Assembly (NCBI RefSeq): GCF_933775445.1
Contig: NC_065875.1
Span: 27,279,555-27,343,554 of the forward strand
Direction: 5' to 3'
Length of the DNA stretch: 64,000 nucleotides
Source: Argentina anserina
Taxonomy: Eukaryota; Streptophyta; Magnoliopsida; Rosales; Rosaceae
Positions 22,735 through 35,402 of this stretch are shown here, piece by piece. The stretch's first letter is position 1, and every line of letters begins with the position of its first letter. The notes beneath the pieces were generated by a model. The model saw only the letters and a program-made list of their open reading frames with translations. It was not told the origin of the DNA and ran no database searches. Both the position numbers and the translations under genes were made by a program.

Positions 22735-25080
22735 TCAAGTGCATGCTTTAGGAGTCACAGAGTTAGAAGCTCCAGCTCTTAGACCCCATGTTCGCCATTT
22801 AGTCTGCAACTTGATGGCTTCATCCACATTCCCTAGCTCATAGTATTTTCTTACAAGACAAACAATGAGAATCTCATCAGGAATTATACCCTTACCAATC
22901 ATCTCATGAAGAAATGCTTTGGCTTGTTGCATCTGACCAAGGTGAGAAAGCCCCCAAATCAAGGAAGTATATGCATGCAGATCAAGCTCCATACCAATTT
23001 CTTTCATTCTTCTATGCATGCTCAAAGCTTCCTCAAGATTTCCATGCTTTAAGTTCCCATCTATTAGAGTGGTATAAGCAGTTCTATCTGGAATCATACC
23101 CTTGTCTAGCATTTCATTAAAAAGCTCCTTAGCTGCTTCAATGCAATTATTCTTACAAAGACCATCAATTAAGGCTGTAAAAACTGCAACATTGGGTTGC
23201 AAACCAATGTCTGACATTGTACTAAAATAATTGATGGCCTCTTGGACCAACCCCTTTTTGCACAAACCATCAATTAGTGTACAATATGTTACAACACTGA
23301 CCTCAATATCATTGTCCTGCATGCGCTGTAGAACATTGAGTGCCTCAATGGTGTTTCCTCTCTTGAAATAAGCATCCATAACTGTTGTATAGATGAAATG
23401 ATTTGCAGTTAAACCACAATCCTTGATTTCACTGATTACAAGCTCAGCCTCTTTGACTTTATTTTGAGAGCAGAGGAACCATATGATGGTTCCATAAAGT
23501 AACATATCTGATTTAAAGCCTTTCCCCTTAATTTCCTTCAATAATTCTGATGCATTCTCCACCTTCTTAGTCTTAACATACCCATGAACAAGGGCAGTAC
23601 ATATTTCTTGGTTAGGCATAATTCCAGAGTTCAGCACCTCATTAAAAACCCCTTCTGCTTCCTCAATCTTCCCATCTTCACACAAGCCATCCAGTAGAAC
23701 CGTATAAGTTACAATGTTCAAGTTCACTCCTGCTTCTAACATCTCATATCTAAACTTTAGTGCTAGGCTCAAATCTCCGGCTTTACAACATGCATCAATC
23801 AAAGAAGTATAGGAATACTCATTAGCTGAAAGACCAACTCGTTTCATGTCTATAAAAATCTTAATTGCCTCTTGCATCATCCCTTCCTTACAGAAGGCAT
23901 CAATCAGCGTGCTATATGTAATGACATTTGGTTTCAAGCCATTACTCATCATCTCCCGGAGAAAACTGAAAGCTTGAGGCATTTTTTCAAATTTACAAAA
24001 ACAATTAATCAAAGCATTGTAAGTTATTACATCAGGCTCAGAACCTGTACCCTTCATTTCTTCAAATACGCAAACTGAATCATCTAATTGTCCAACCTTT
24101 CCATATCCATCAATAAGAGAATTATATGTCACAATATCAGGGATAAGACCCAACTGTTCCATCTGTGCAAACAAGCTGCTCGCAGTTTCCAGATCACCTT
24201 CTTTGCATGCATATCCAATCAATATATTGAATGTGAAAACAGAGGGGGAAATCCCAGCTCCAAGCATATCCTTAAAGAACTGCCGCGACATATTCCCCTT
24301 CCCTGACCTCGAAAACCCTTGCAAAAGGGCATTACAAGACCGCACTTTCGGCAAAACTCTACACTTCCTCATCCTCAAGAAACACTCACTTGCTTTCTCA
24401 AGCATTCCCAGCTCAACCAGTACACTAAACAATGCATCAAACACCCCAAACCCCGGCCGGCACACATTTCTTGTCTCCCACAGTCCATCAAACACATGGA
24501 AACCCGGCAACCCCCTGCTCAACAACACCAACTCCCTAATAACCTCATGGGCATCACTATACATCCTACCAACAAAAAGTACATGAACCAAAACACAATA
24601 AGACTCAGTAGTGTGGCGAAAACCGGTCCGGGTTTTCGCCCATTTATACAACTTCAGAGCCAAGTTGGGATCTTTCCTCAGCTCCACTAAGAAGCTGGAC
24701 ACCCTAATCGGTGCCAGGGCTGAACCAAACACATTAACAATTCTGGGGTCGTCCCAATAGTCCTGCTGAACAATTCGACTCAAAGACTCGGCATTTAGAT
24801 TGTCTAGAACCATGTCAGGGTTGGATTTAGTGACGAATGGGAAACGAGTAATACACAAGAAACTTGTGAACCAAACCAAAGGCGATGATGATGATGATGA
24901 TGTTGCATTGATATAACACAAATTACATGATGGGTATTTGGGTCTTACTCGAAGAGAGGTGACTCTGCAGCTTGTGTGGTACAGATTGCGAAGAAGCAAC
25001 AGCATCTCTTGTTCTTCGAGTTCAGTTGGCTTCATTTTGAGGGAGGTGGGTTTGTAGAGATGAAGGTGAGTAATGGGCAC
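22735..25080 (-). CDS. Pentatricopeptide repeat protein, At2g02150-like
   Basis: Single exon of up to 781 residues. From about residue 205 to the end it is a near-continuous run of about 15 P-type PPR motifs of 35 residues, for example PDIVTYNSLIDGYGKVGQLD, then PDVITYNALINCFCKFEKM and PNVITYSTLIDAFCKEGMM. It lacks E or DYW editing domains. The order of motifs and the segment KMPQAFSFLREM resemble Arabidopsis At2g02150 as I remember it. P-type PPR proteins bind organelle RNA; the N-terminus (MLLLLRNLYHTSCRVTSLRV, starting about residue 26) looks like a mitochondrial presequence, and that internal methionine is a plausible true start. A polyserine stretch at 24884-24903 comes from a GAT trinucleotide run. 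Confidence 0.86.
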   Translation of the reverse strand: MPITHLHLYKPTSLKMKPTELEEQEMLLLLRNLYHTSCRVTSLRVRPKYPSCNLCYINATSSSSSSPLVWFTSFLCITRFPFVTKSNPDMVLDNLNAESLSRIVQQDYWDDPRIVNVFGSALAPIRVSSFLVELRKDPNLALKLYKWAKTRTGFRHTTESYCVLVHVLFVGRMYSDAHEVIRELVLLSRGLPGFHVFDGLWETRNVCRPGFGVFDALFSVLVELGMLEKASECFLRMRKCRVLPKVRSCNALLQGFSRSGKGNMSRQFFKDMLGAGISPSVFTFNILIGYACKEGDLETASSLFAQMEQLGLIPDIVTYNSLIDGYGKVGQLDDSVCVFEEMKGTGSEPDVITYNALINCFCKFEKMPQAFSFLREMMSNGLKPNVITYSTLIDAFCKEGMMQEAIKIFIDMKRVGLSANEYSYTSLIDACCKAGDLSLALKFRYEMLEAGVNLNIVTYTVLLDGLCEDGKIEEAEGVFNEVLNSGIMPNQEICTALVHGYVKTKKVENASELLKEIKGKGFKSDMLLYGTIIWFLCSQNKVKEAELVISEIKDCGLTANHFIYTTVMDAYFKRGNTIEALNVLQRMQDNDIEVSVVTYCTLIDGLCKKGLVQEAINYFSTMSDIGLQPNVAVFTALIDGLCKNNCIEAAKELFNEMLDKGMIPDRTAYTTLIDGNLKHGNLEEALSMHRRMKEIGMELDLHAYTSLIWGLSHLGQMQQAKAFLHEMIGKGIIPDEILIVCLVRKYYELGNVDEAIKLQTKWRTWGLRAGASNSVTPKACT
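24884..24903 (+). repeat. (GAT)n microsatellite inside the PPR coding region
   Basis: Six to seven GAT units encode serines on the minus strand within the likely targeting peptide, so length changes would be tolerated. Confidence 0.7.
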
Positions 25081-25939
25081 TCATAGCTTTCTGGGTTTTT
25101 TTGGGATGGTGAAGAAAGAGGGAGGTGGATTCTCTGTTTAGGGTTTATGGTAGTACTAGTAGTGGTTTAAGGACGTGATTTTTGAGCTCTGGAAAGCTTC
25201 AGAGGTTGGACTGGGACTGAATAGAGAGAACAGAAAAGGGTACAGGCCGGGTCGGCGTTTTTCTGATCCAGACCAAAATGGAGGCCCGTTTGGGGCGTCC
25301 AAATCATTTGGAGTTTTGGACAGGTGGAAATTGATGAGGTACTTGTATGGTTTCCAACTGAAATACAGAAGTTATCATAGTTTGCTAAGGTTTATAAATT
25401 AAATCTACTACGCATTTTGTACTCTTCTTCTGTAGTATTCATTCGGCCACTAACTTACTAAGAGATTCATGCCCAATCACCCTTGAAAAGTTAGATTTAC
25501 GTCTTATTATAGTTAAGCATTAATCTCTTGGGTCATTTAGTGAAGACTTTGTTAGAAATAAGAGAGCGTCGATTACAGGGAGAGTTTTACGGTTAGATGG
25601 TGATATAATAGGTCGAAGTCGAAACTATATATTTGTTGGGTGAAACAGTCAAAAAGACTGGTCTGTTGGTGTTGGTGGATGCTTTCATCTTCAAACATGC
25701 TTGATCTCATAACTCATAAGGACCAGACACAAAATGGAAAGGCAAATGACACTTGCATTAAGTAGTTGCTACTTATATAGGCTTACTAAGCCAAATCAGT
25801 CTTTACGTTTCTACATGAGTGGAGATCTTACTGTGCTCATGTACATAAGCACAGCTGCACAGGTATAAGCGTGGAGCCGTGGACATACATAAATGCAAAA
25901 TCGGACAAAAGCCCTCCACCGAAGAAAGTGACTTGAACA

Positions 25940-28900
25940 TCAAGAGTACCAGCCCCAACAAGAAAAGGAGGAAGGGATTCGGCCAGTTCTGCGAATGTGC
26001 TCAGCTTGTTGCTCCGTTTTTGCAGCTTGCTGGTTTCTCTTTGCCTCCGCTGCTGCTCGCTTCTCTTGAGCCTTATGCCTTGCGGCTGCTAGCTTATTCA
26101 TTAGCTTGCTGTGCGCCCGTCCCCTTATCCTTTCAATCTCTACCTGAAACAAACAACTGTCAGTTACAGTGAACCTGGAGACTCCATCAATTACAGTTAG
26201 AGTTTACTAACAACTCACTGAGACTCATTATAGAATACCTCAACTTTCCTCATCTCTGCTTCTGTTTTTGCTTTCTGGTGATTCTCCCACGCTTGGATTT
26301 TCATCTCTTCACGTTTGAACCTGGGAAATTTCATTTTTATGATCACAGAAGTGGATATAAGACAGACTGATAGAGCAAGCAAAGCATTATGAGCTTCATG
26401 AGCAAGACAATTGTCGATGGAGTCATTTCAACTATCATTTCCCCACTGACGTATTCAAACAAAAAGATATATGCTTAAAATGTTCCCTAAATTTCCTATC
26501 ATTGCAACATTACTCAGTTTTCAGACTTTTCCCAACTTTGGTAATTCTATAGTATGCTTATTAGATAATGCATCTAGAGCTTGAGCTATCTCTACCTACA
26601 GATATAGAGATTACGACATTTAGTATTCTAGGGGCATCAGCATGGAAGCCAGTGAAGAAAGCACAACAGGGCATGAATTTACTGACCTAGCCAAATATTT
26701 AGCTTTCTCAGCTTCCTCCCATGCTGCCGCACGTGTCTCAATAATACTTTGTTGTTCTGATGAAGTGGATTTCACTGATGTTGATGCATTCTTATCCTCC
26801 TCTTTGCTAGCCCAGGCGGCAATATTCATCTTACCCAACTGTGTCCCAAGAGCCATTATTTCTCTCCTAGTTTTCTCCTTCTCAGACAGCTCCTTGCTAG
26901 GATCTATGTGGTTAATAATAGATGGAGCAATTGGAGATGACGCATGTGCAGCTCTGGTGGGAGTAGATGGCCTTGAATTGATTGGACTACGAATTGGTGT
27001 TGTTGCCCCCACGGGCGTTCCAGTTCTTGAAGGTTCCTGACTAGCAATTGGCGTCATCTCTGTACCCATATCTCTCATGGACACAGACCTTGCTGTTGAA
27101 GGGGGAGGAATAACTGTTGTCGTGCCATGGAAAGCTCCAGAAGAATCAAGACGGCTAAGATTGACTGCAAAAATCATGTGCAAGTTGTAGTGTTTTAGAT
27201 ATCAACATGCAAGCAAAGACAAGTTTTATTCATAGAAATACAAGCACCTTGGTCACCCTAACATTCTGATAATATATTGGATCCCCAGGCAACACACATG
27301 TCTCACTTCTCAGTCCAATGACCCATTTCATCAGTTTTCTTAGGTAAAGTTGAGATGTGTTTAGTTTTCTATTCCCTACCGAACTGCAGTAAGGACACCG
27401 ATATGATGACCATCTATTATTCTCAAACATACTTGATGGCTATTTTCTTATAAAATTGTAACAACCGAACTCTGTCCACGCCAAAATGACTGAACCTTAA
27501 CATATTTAAGTATCAACAACTCCTAGTCTTTTACTAAAATTGAAAGAGATTGATAGTATTTACAATATTTCAGAACACATGATAAAGTATATACTTGACT
27601 AGCTTGATTGCAGTGCTGTAAAGATTAATCTGTAGTGGATGATTTGGTCAGAGAAATGAAAAGGAGAAAGAACATTCTTACTTGCTGACTCTCCAACAGA
27701 GTTTTCAATCATGAGCACGGGCTTGCTATAGGAATCAGCAATGGGGTATGGGTCAGCCTCCCAGCTAACAAACTTCTGCCCTGCACTTTCCGTCCTAGCT
27801 TGATTTGTGTCAATTCGTTTCGTATCTGGCTCTTCACAGTTAGCTCCTTTTGGATCTGGAACTTCAACAACAACCTTTGTCATCGGTTGGCGACTCCCAT
27901 AACATATGTTACCCGCCTTCCGCGATCCAACTCCTTGCCCACTCTTTGGCCTGCTCCAAGTTGGACTTGCTATCCACTTCTGAGCATCAACCCATTTTGA
28001 TGGCGCTGGCTTGGAGAAAGGTGCATGAGGCAGTCTTTGTGTGCCCCTTTCTGCCTTCTGAAACTCGAAAATGGAAGCGGACACACTCATTGCATCATGT
28101 CCACTATCATAATCCAACGAGGAGTCTTCTTGATTCCTAGCTCTAAAATTGTCTGATGCATTATCCTTCAACATGCGGGCATTCATCATCTCTGATCCTG
28201 ATAAATCCGCAGCAGTTGAAGTATAGCATTCAGGATGAACACTCACAACATCTACATCTTTGCAGTGATCAGCACCACCTGCAACACTAGATTTAGTCAA
28301 ACATACCATTTCTTATGTCTTCTTTTAGTTTGCATTAAGCTTATCTGCCAAACATAGTATAAAGATCTGATCTTTTGCAGCACTCAATAGCCAAATGACA
28401 TAATTTCACATATACTATAGTGCAAATACAATCAATGCTGCCTATTGTCTCTATAGAACTGAAGATCATTCAAAATATGAGCTTTTGACGTAAATATCAT
28501 CGAGGATTCTAAAACCAGCTACTACAGGAAATAACCAACCACCATCTTAAAAGATTGTTAGAAGAACCTCACCAGTTCCTTCAAATCCAGAAGCTTGAGA
28601 TTTCAAATTGAAAGTAGAATCCGAACCTTCCTGTTCCTTCCTCTTCTTCTCTACCCCAAGTAGCATATTCCTCAATTTCCCAGGTGAAAATCCCCCACTA
28701 CCACTACCACTACCACTACCACCACCAACCTGCACTTCCATAATTCACATTAAAAACAAGCTCTTTGAAATGGGTATCTGGGTTTGTACCCAAAAACCCA
28801 ACAGAAAGACACAAACTTTGAGCCAAAAATTTGGGTCCCTGGAAACTGACAGATCAAAACAAGGTTGGGTCTTTAACACTGTTGAACTGGGGAAAAGAGA

Positions 28901-29060
28901 CAAACTTTGAAAGCGATGCTTCATTTGTAATTATCTCTCTCAACATACTACAACAACATTTGTAAAGTAAAAGATGAATGGCATGAAGCACATTATGCGG
29001 AAGATGAAGAAGAACAAAGAAAAGTGGCACCTGAGGCTTTTGGATCATTTCGTAATCCAT
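25940..29060 (-). CDS. Remorin family protein with long N-terminal region
   Basis: Six exons (plus coordinates 29031-29060, 28573-28729, 27682-28278, 26687-27164, 26239-26320, 25940-26143) total 1548 bases, 515 residues, all junctions in frame. The start MDYEMIQKPQ on its own 30 bp exon followed by GFSPGKLRNMLLGVEKK matches the usual start of long remorins; an upstream in-frame ATG at 29081 is possible. Residues from about 395 form the Remorin_C coiled coil (AAWEEAEKAKYLARFKREEM, then IERIRGRAHSKLMNKLAAAR and KRAAAEAKRNQQAAKTEQQA). The protein ends IRRTGRIPSSFSCWGWYS; the cysteine just before the end could be lipidated to anchor it in plasma-membrane nanodomains, as known for remorins. The N-terminal 390 residues are disordered and serine/proline-rich. 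Size fits group 6 remorins. Confidence 0.88.
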
Positions 29061-31311
29061 AGAACTGGTCTGTGATAGCATCTGGGGTTTCCTTCTTTTT
29101 CTTTTCTTCTTGGTGATTTGGACTTCAAAAAGCTACAAACTTTGGCGTGCCCATCATGCAAATGCTTGAATGAGTGGTAGAATCTTCACTCAATCTCTGT
29201 CAATCTCAGTCATGCGTGAATGAGTTTTGCCATTATGAGATTTCACAAGTCAGTATATGGTACACTCAAACACAGTGAAGAGAGTCAGGTCCATCTCTCT
29301 TATTTAGCTTGACAGACAAAAAGGAATAGGACCCAGAAGCAGAAAGTAGCAAGCTTTGCTTTATTTGGAGGACATTCATATAAATTATAGGGCAATGCTC
29401 TCACTAATTCAGGGACCATAATTCATTGGATCCCTTATTTTCTTCATCAATTTAAGGGTATGGGCTGAGATGACTCTCTCAGTGATCCCTATGCTTCTTC
29501 TATGTTCTATGACCTCTATCCCTTGACTGCTCCACAGATCAAGACCTTGTTTTTAGCTGTGACATTATTGCTATGAAATTATTCACAATCTGTAAAATTA
29601 TAACTTATGAAAGGGACCCTTTTCTAAAGAAGGGGGATCCTAATTGGTGCTTCCATTTTGCATGCATTGAAGATTGAAATACAAAAACATTCTTTTTAGA
29701 TCAAAACGGAGTTGATGAAGCGATAATGACTTGATCGAGTAAAAGACCCACATTCAGTTCATATGATCCTTTACTTTCTCTTTTGACCATTCAAACCCAT
29801 TAGTTTATGCAACACCTGAATCGGGTCCTAAAATATAGTAAGAGAAGTCCGTAACCACATGGCCTAGACTTTTACATATATAAAATGGGGAAATGTCTTA
29901 TTTGGTACATGATATACAACTATTTTGATAATTTAGTATCTGATGCATGAAAATGGACAATTTAGTATCTGAAATTCTCATTTATAAGTCATTTTGGTAC
30001 TTCTGTTAGTTTTGATAATTTTTTTAGTTATTTTTGTCATTTTAGCTTTAAACTTTTTAATTCACACTTTACTTCATTTTTTCCTATTATCTCAAAATTA
30101 ACTCTAAATTATCTCCAAAATTTTGATACAACTTCTATACTTAGATCTATTATGTATATACTTAAATTTATGTCTTCTTAATATAGATGTCACATCTAAA
30201 TTACTATTAGTAATTATTATATATATATATATATTGAGATTGCATAAAAAATATCTATATATTTTGGGGAAAATAATTAGAATGCAATAAATAAATTAAG
30301 AATTTTTTATTTTCGATATATGCGAAGTGAATGTTAAGTGAAATAGATATATCAACTTTTTGGAAATAATTGAGAGGTAATTATAGGAAAAAAGAACGAA
30401 GCAAAGTCCGGATTTTAGAAGTTTAGAGTTACAATGACGAAAATAACTCTGAAAACATGATCAAAATTGACAAAAGTATCAAAATGGCTTACAAATGAAA
30501 ACTTCAGGCACCAAATTGTCTATTTTCATACATCAAGTACAAAATTATTTAAGTAACCATACATCATATATCATATAAAGAATTGACTCATCTAAAATTC
30601 TAACGTAATTTTTTCCTATTGTATGGTTAAACCGGTTGTCAGGAGTTTTCCAACATTATACAGGATGGTGTGATCTTCGGTCTTCAAATTTTTAGCATGC
30701 AAGGCACCTAGTCAGTCAAGAAAAAACAAATTGCGAATGAGTAGTCTGAAATAATATTATGGGTGTAACCGTAAGTAATTATACATAACTGTCTAATAAT
30801 TCTTACTGTACTCCACAGCTCATGTTCGACCTAATAACTGATCAGACATTGTGTCGCAATGCATAAATCGGGTCATTTATCTCACTTCACATGCGTCAAA
30901 GTAACTTGATTTTTATTCCAACAATGTCGCACTCTCGAATAATAGTGTCTCAGAAAAGCGAATGGACGCGTGTAACGCAAGAGAAGAGGCACGGGTCTCC
31001 AGATAAGGACCATAGTTGATCAATGATTAAGCCCATTACTGCCTTATCCAGCCCAACAAATATATTCCTCTTCGGGCTCCCTCCCTTGCTTTGCCGGCCG
31101 AGTTGGAATTCTCCAGCAACAAAAAAAAAAAAAAAAAAAAAAACAGAAACAACAAAGAAGCAATAAAACTTCGATGAGCTTCCGGTTTTGATTCTTTCTC
31201 TCCCAAATCTCTCAATCACAAATTTTCACACGAAACCAAATCCCTTTCCGTTTAGATTTTAATGCGAAGAATAGTGATTACGTCATCATAGAGAATTCGC
31301 GGCGGATTGAA
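29061..31311. other. Divergent intergenic region between the remorin and TOM1-like genes
   Basis: Shared upstream region of two divergently transcribed genes. It holds a long foldback element (29893-30590) and an A homopolymer of about 22 bases at 31121-31143, just upstream of the TOM1-like start. No genes seen. Confidence 0.5.
29893..30590. mobile_element. Long terminal-inverted-repeat element without coding capacity
   Basis: The first ~110 bp (AATTTAGTATCTGATGCATG, then ATGGACAATTTAGTATCTGA and AAGTCATTTTGGTACTT) reappear in reverse complement at about 30470-30585 (AAGTATCAAAATGGCTTACA, then CCAAATTGTCTATTTTCATA), with roughly 80% identity by eye. Inverted similarity extends further inward (about 30010-30060 against 30415-30465). 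The core is AT-rich and has no open frame. Long arms with an unrelated core suggest a Mutator-like non-autonomous element, but I could not define a clean target duplication, so the superfamily is uncertain. Confidence 0.65.
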
Positions 31312-31500
31312 ATGGCGCGAGGCGGCGGAAGCATCGGCGGCGGCGTGGTGGAGTCGGCGGCGGCGGTGATGGCTTATAATCTCAAGGACTCGTCGAGTTG
31401 GTGGCACGACGTCAATGCCTCGCCGCTCTGGCAGGACCGAATCTTCCACGGCCTCGCCGTCCTCTACGGCATCGTCGCCGTCGTTGCTCTGGTAATATAA

Positions 31501-31531
<31 letters not shown>

Positions 31532-34500
31532 CTGTGTGTACATGTATATGCGCTTCAATTTGTGTAGGAAGGAATTGGATTTGATAGTATTGGCGGTTGA
31601 AATTTGGTTTTGGCTTGGGGAAATGGTTAGGTTCAATTGGTGAGGATACAAGTGAGGGTGCCGGAGTACGGCTGGACCACGCAGAAGGTCTTCCACTTTC
31701 TCAATTTCGTTGTCAATGCAGGTTTGTAGGTTTTCGGACTTTTTCGATTTTGAGGCTCTGAGAAAATTGACTCATTGTTGTTGCTGTTGGTGGAATAGTT
31801 TTACTGACCGGTTTGTGTTGTTTTGATGGTGCAGTCCGAGCAGCAGTGTTCGTTTTTCGCCGGCAAGTGCAGAAGCTGCATCCAGTGGTTAGATTTTCGA
31901 TATAATTGGTGTCATTTTCTTGTGTTTAAGTAGTGTTAGTGGCTGCTGATGTGTAGATTGTGTTGGTTTTGATTGGTAGATTGTCCAACATGTACTGCTT
32001 GATATGCCGAGTCTGGCTTTCTTTACGACTTATGCGCTTCTGGTTCTCTTCTGGGCTGAAATCTACTATCAGGTTATATTTCATTGACAGCAGACATCAG
32101 TGCATGATTTTTGTCTTATTTGGTTTAGGAATGTGGGAATTTTATGAGCTGAATGTTTTCATTGAACAGGCGCGTGCTGTCTCTACTGATGGACTGAGAC
32201 CGAGCTTCTTTACCATCAATGCTGCCGTATATGTAGTTCAGGTGAAATTTTCTGCTCTACTCATTCCACTTTCATTTCTCGACAGAATGTGCTTTTGGCA
32301 CTCTACTTGGATGCAAGTCAATTTTTCTGAAAATGAAACTGCAACTATCTAGTGTGCAGCATCTTTTGTCATTTCTTTCATGATACTTGTTCCGTTTCTC
32401 TTGATGCAAGTTTCTTTTTATTTCCACGTGAAGAATCTGTCATACATGTGGCTGCAATTTTTGCAAGATGATAAGAGAGAGTTTAGCAAGCGAGTCTACC
32501 AAGTAGAATGATTGTAATAAATACAAACATGAAGAGACCAATTGTGGGGTTTCTACATTTGAAGGGGAATTTTCATGACATATGTCACATTTCACTTTCT
32601 CATGAATAGGTCTTAAACTGTTATCCTTTCACAGATGCAAACTAATGATTTACAGATATAGATGTAAAATAGCAAACAGATGTCAACATTCTGTTCTCTG
32701 GATTTAGCAGATAATTGGTTTAGAGAATGATTGGCTAATTAGCATAAGATACTAAATTTGGCAAGTGAATAATTTGTGGCCTGGAGCGGCAGGTTAGGAT
32801 CTCATGGTTTGTTTCTGCTTTGACTGGATGCTCCCAAGGTATATAGCCAATTTGTTTAAGGGATATATTAAGGGGAGGAAGTAACAACAGGTGATGGCCT
32901 GATGGGTTAATGGGTTAGTTAGTTGACACAGTTGTATATTCTAGCTTTCACTAAAGTTGACTAAAAGCACCCAACGTGCAGCAGTATTAAATGTGTTCGT
33001 GAAACAGATAAGTTGATTGTTTTGTAAAGTGTCATGCTGGATTGGATAGTCTACTTAATTTTATCAATAGGCCTGTGTATCTTGACGCCACCATCGTTAC
33101 TGCATTAAAGGACTTAACAAATGGGATGATTTGGATCTAGCATTGATCAGGTTTCCTTCCTTTTCATCATGCAAGTATATGGGGAAAGTAAGAGACAATA
33201 ACAGTAAAGGGGGACACTAGCATTTCTTTGTTTCTATATTAGTCTCCTTGTCCTTTTTCATTCAAATGTTACAATTGCAATAGAACTGGTTTTGCAGACA
33301 CAAGGACAATGTTGACCTCATCTCAAGGTTCTTTTAGTTCACTAAAAAAGTAAAAATGTTTCGTTACATTATGATTTTGTTTCAACTGGCCTCAATTATT
33401 TGACTAGTGAAAGTTCATCTAAATTATTCATGTATCTATTTTTTCCATCCTGGAAGTCTGTCAAGAAGAACACTGAAACTTGAGTTATCTATGGATGTAC
33501 TTGTTGTATCCGCAATAGTACTGATATCAGTTGTATAATCTTTGTTATTTTGTTCAACTGTTGCAGATAACTATGTGGTTGATATTCTGTTGGAAGCCTA
33601 TCCCAGTCGTGGTCATCTTATCTAAAATGTTCTTTGCAGGTGTTTCCTCACTACCAAATTTGATATTTTTGGGTTTGTTGTGTATCTTTTGATCCTTTAT
33701 GTTAACACGTGTATGCACAGGTGTCTCTTTATTTGCTGCCCTGGGATTTCTTCTGTATGGTGGAAGGTATATGCTCTCTGCATTGCTGGTTTTTTTTTTC
33801 TGTTTGGGAAATATAAATAATAATAGGTGCACAGTCTCTCTGCATATAGTTTACATTTTCTAACGTAAAATATATGCACCTGCAAAACTATCTCAAATGA
33901 AAGGGAAAAGTACGGCAGTAGAGCTCAAATTGATGTTCACTGGGATCACTTGAGATTAGGTGTTGGTCATATCAGTACACTGGGATCACTACAATCTTTT
34001 GTTATGCTTGCAAATTATCCTAGGGTCTGCCACAATATGGTCTACCATAGTAGCCTGTCCTGCTCCCTTTACCAAATTGGAGTATACAATCAACTGTATA
34101 CAATGACAATTCGTTGCCTAATCCTACTCCTACTCTATCTATTTGGCTGGAACTTAATCAAACTTTATCCTTAACCTGCTCTAAGATTTCAATGCCACCT
34201 TTCATGAATGTTGTAGGGACATAATATGCAAGTGTTGAGTCTTCAGTATAATATCACGTAGATACTTGATCTAATGAGTAATAGGCTGTCGCTAAAAAAA
34301 ATGAGGAAAGTGACTGCTAGTTTTGTATTTTGGCTATGGTTGTCTTTCTTGTCTATGATTCATTGAAGTGATGCATTAAAGTATTTCACTCTTGGTGGTT
34401 TAACCTTGAGGTATCTTCGGCAAAAAATGAAAATTATGTTCAATTTATAGAAAGTTTCCACCAAAGTCGCTTAGCAGCTGTCTGTACCTAGAAAGGCCAT

Positions 34501-35402
34501 TCATTTTTTTTTTCTAATCTAGAACGTCCAGTAAAGTAAAGAATACGAGTATGACATGCATTTTTTATATATATTGGCATGGTACTTACATTTGGCCACT
34601 CTTTGCTGGTATTCGCAGACTCTTTTTGATGTTGCAGAGATTTCCTGTGGAGTCAAAGGGAAGACGTAAGAAGCTGCAAGAGGTAACTGCCTTCTTTTCT
34701 TTTCTTCGAATGAGGCTATAATTTTTCATAATATTTAGGTGAACATATGTTCTAATTGCTGCCTTTTTGGCTTTGGTAGGTTGGCTATGTGACAACCATA
34801 TGTTTTACTTGTTTCCTTGTCAGATGCGTGATGGTGAGTCAGTTTGAATTTTTGGGGTTAATGTATACTACTTGATGAACTTGATGTTGTTAAGCGTAAA
34901 ACAGATCTAGGTTTTAAACCAACAAAACAGTATGAATGAAACAGTATGCACAATAAGAACTGTTGAATTCATATACCTTGTGACTTGGGGATGTTATTCC
35001 AACTGGCCGTTTCAATATTGATTTTGATTAACTAGAGCTAATTGAAGCTTGAGCTGAATTGTTTGATCTGATTTATGAATTCCTCACATAAGCTCTCTAT
35101 GGTTTAAACTCTTGTGCTACAGATGTGTTTATGTGCATTTGACAAAGCGGCAGACCTTGATGTTTTAAATCACCCAGTCCTAAACTTGATATATTACTTG
35201 GTAAGCATTTGGTTTAGAGTTGTGTTTGGCTAGAATTTCTTCCTTAGTCATTAAGCTTGAGCTTGATTGGAGATTAATGATCCTTAAACTTCATCTGCTA
35301 TCTTTTTAGTTGGTGGAGATATTGCCTTCTTCTTTGGTTCTTTTCATCCTGAGGAAGTTGCCTCCAAAGCGTGGGATCACACAATATCATCCTATTCGCT
35401 GA
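31312..35402 (+). CDS. TOM1: TOM1/TOM3-type seven-helix membrane protein
   Basis: Eleven exons: 31312-31491, 31631-31721, 31837-31887, 31980-32072, 32170-32241, 33567-33639, 33721-33766, 34619-34682, 34780-34833, 35123-35200, 35310-35402. The protein, about 298 residues, matches plant tobamovirus multiplication protein 1: [20 protein letters not shown], then [65 protein letters not shown] and [14 protein letters not shown] at the end. TOM1 is a multi-pass host membrane protein first found through its need in tobamovirus RNA replication; its own cellular role is less clear. By the printed coordinates exon 3 is two bases short of what the frame and the family need; I cannot tell a real indel from a counting error. 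All other junctions are in phase. Intron 1 contains a TA microsatellite (31504-31531). Confidence 0.82.

Noticed and set aside
31502..31696. Minus-strand frame rich in IYIYIY.
   Set aside because: It is a translated TA microsatellite in intron 1 of the TOM1-like gene.
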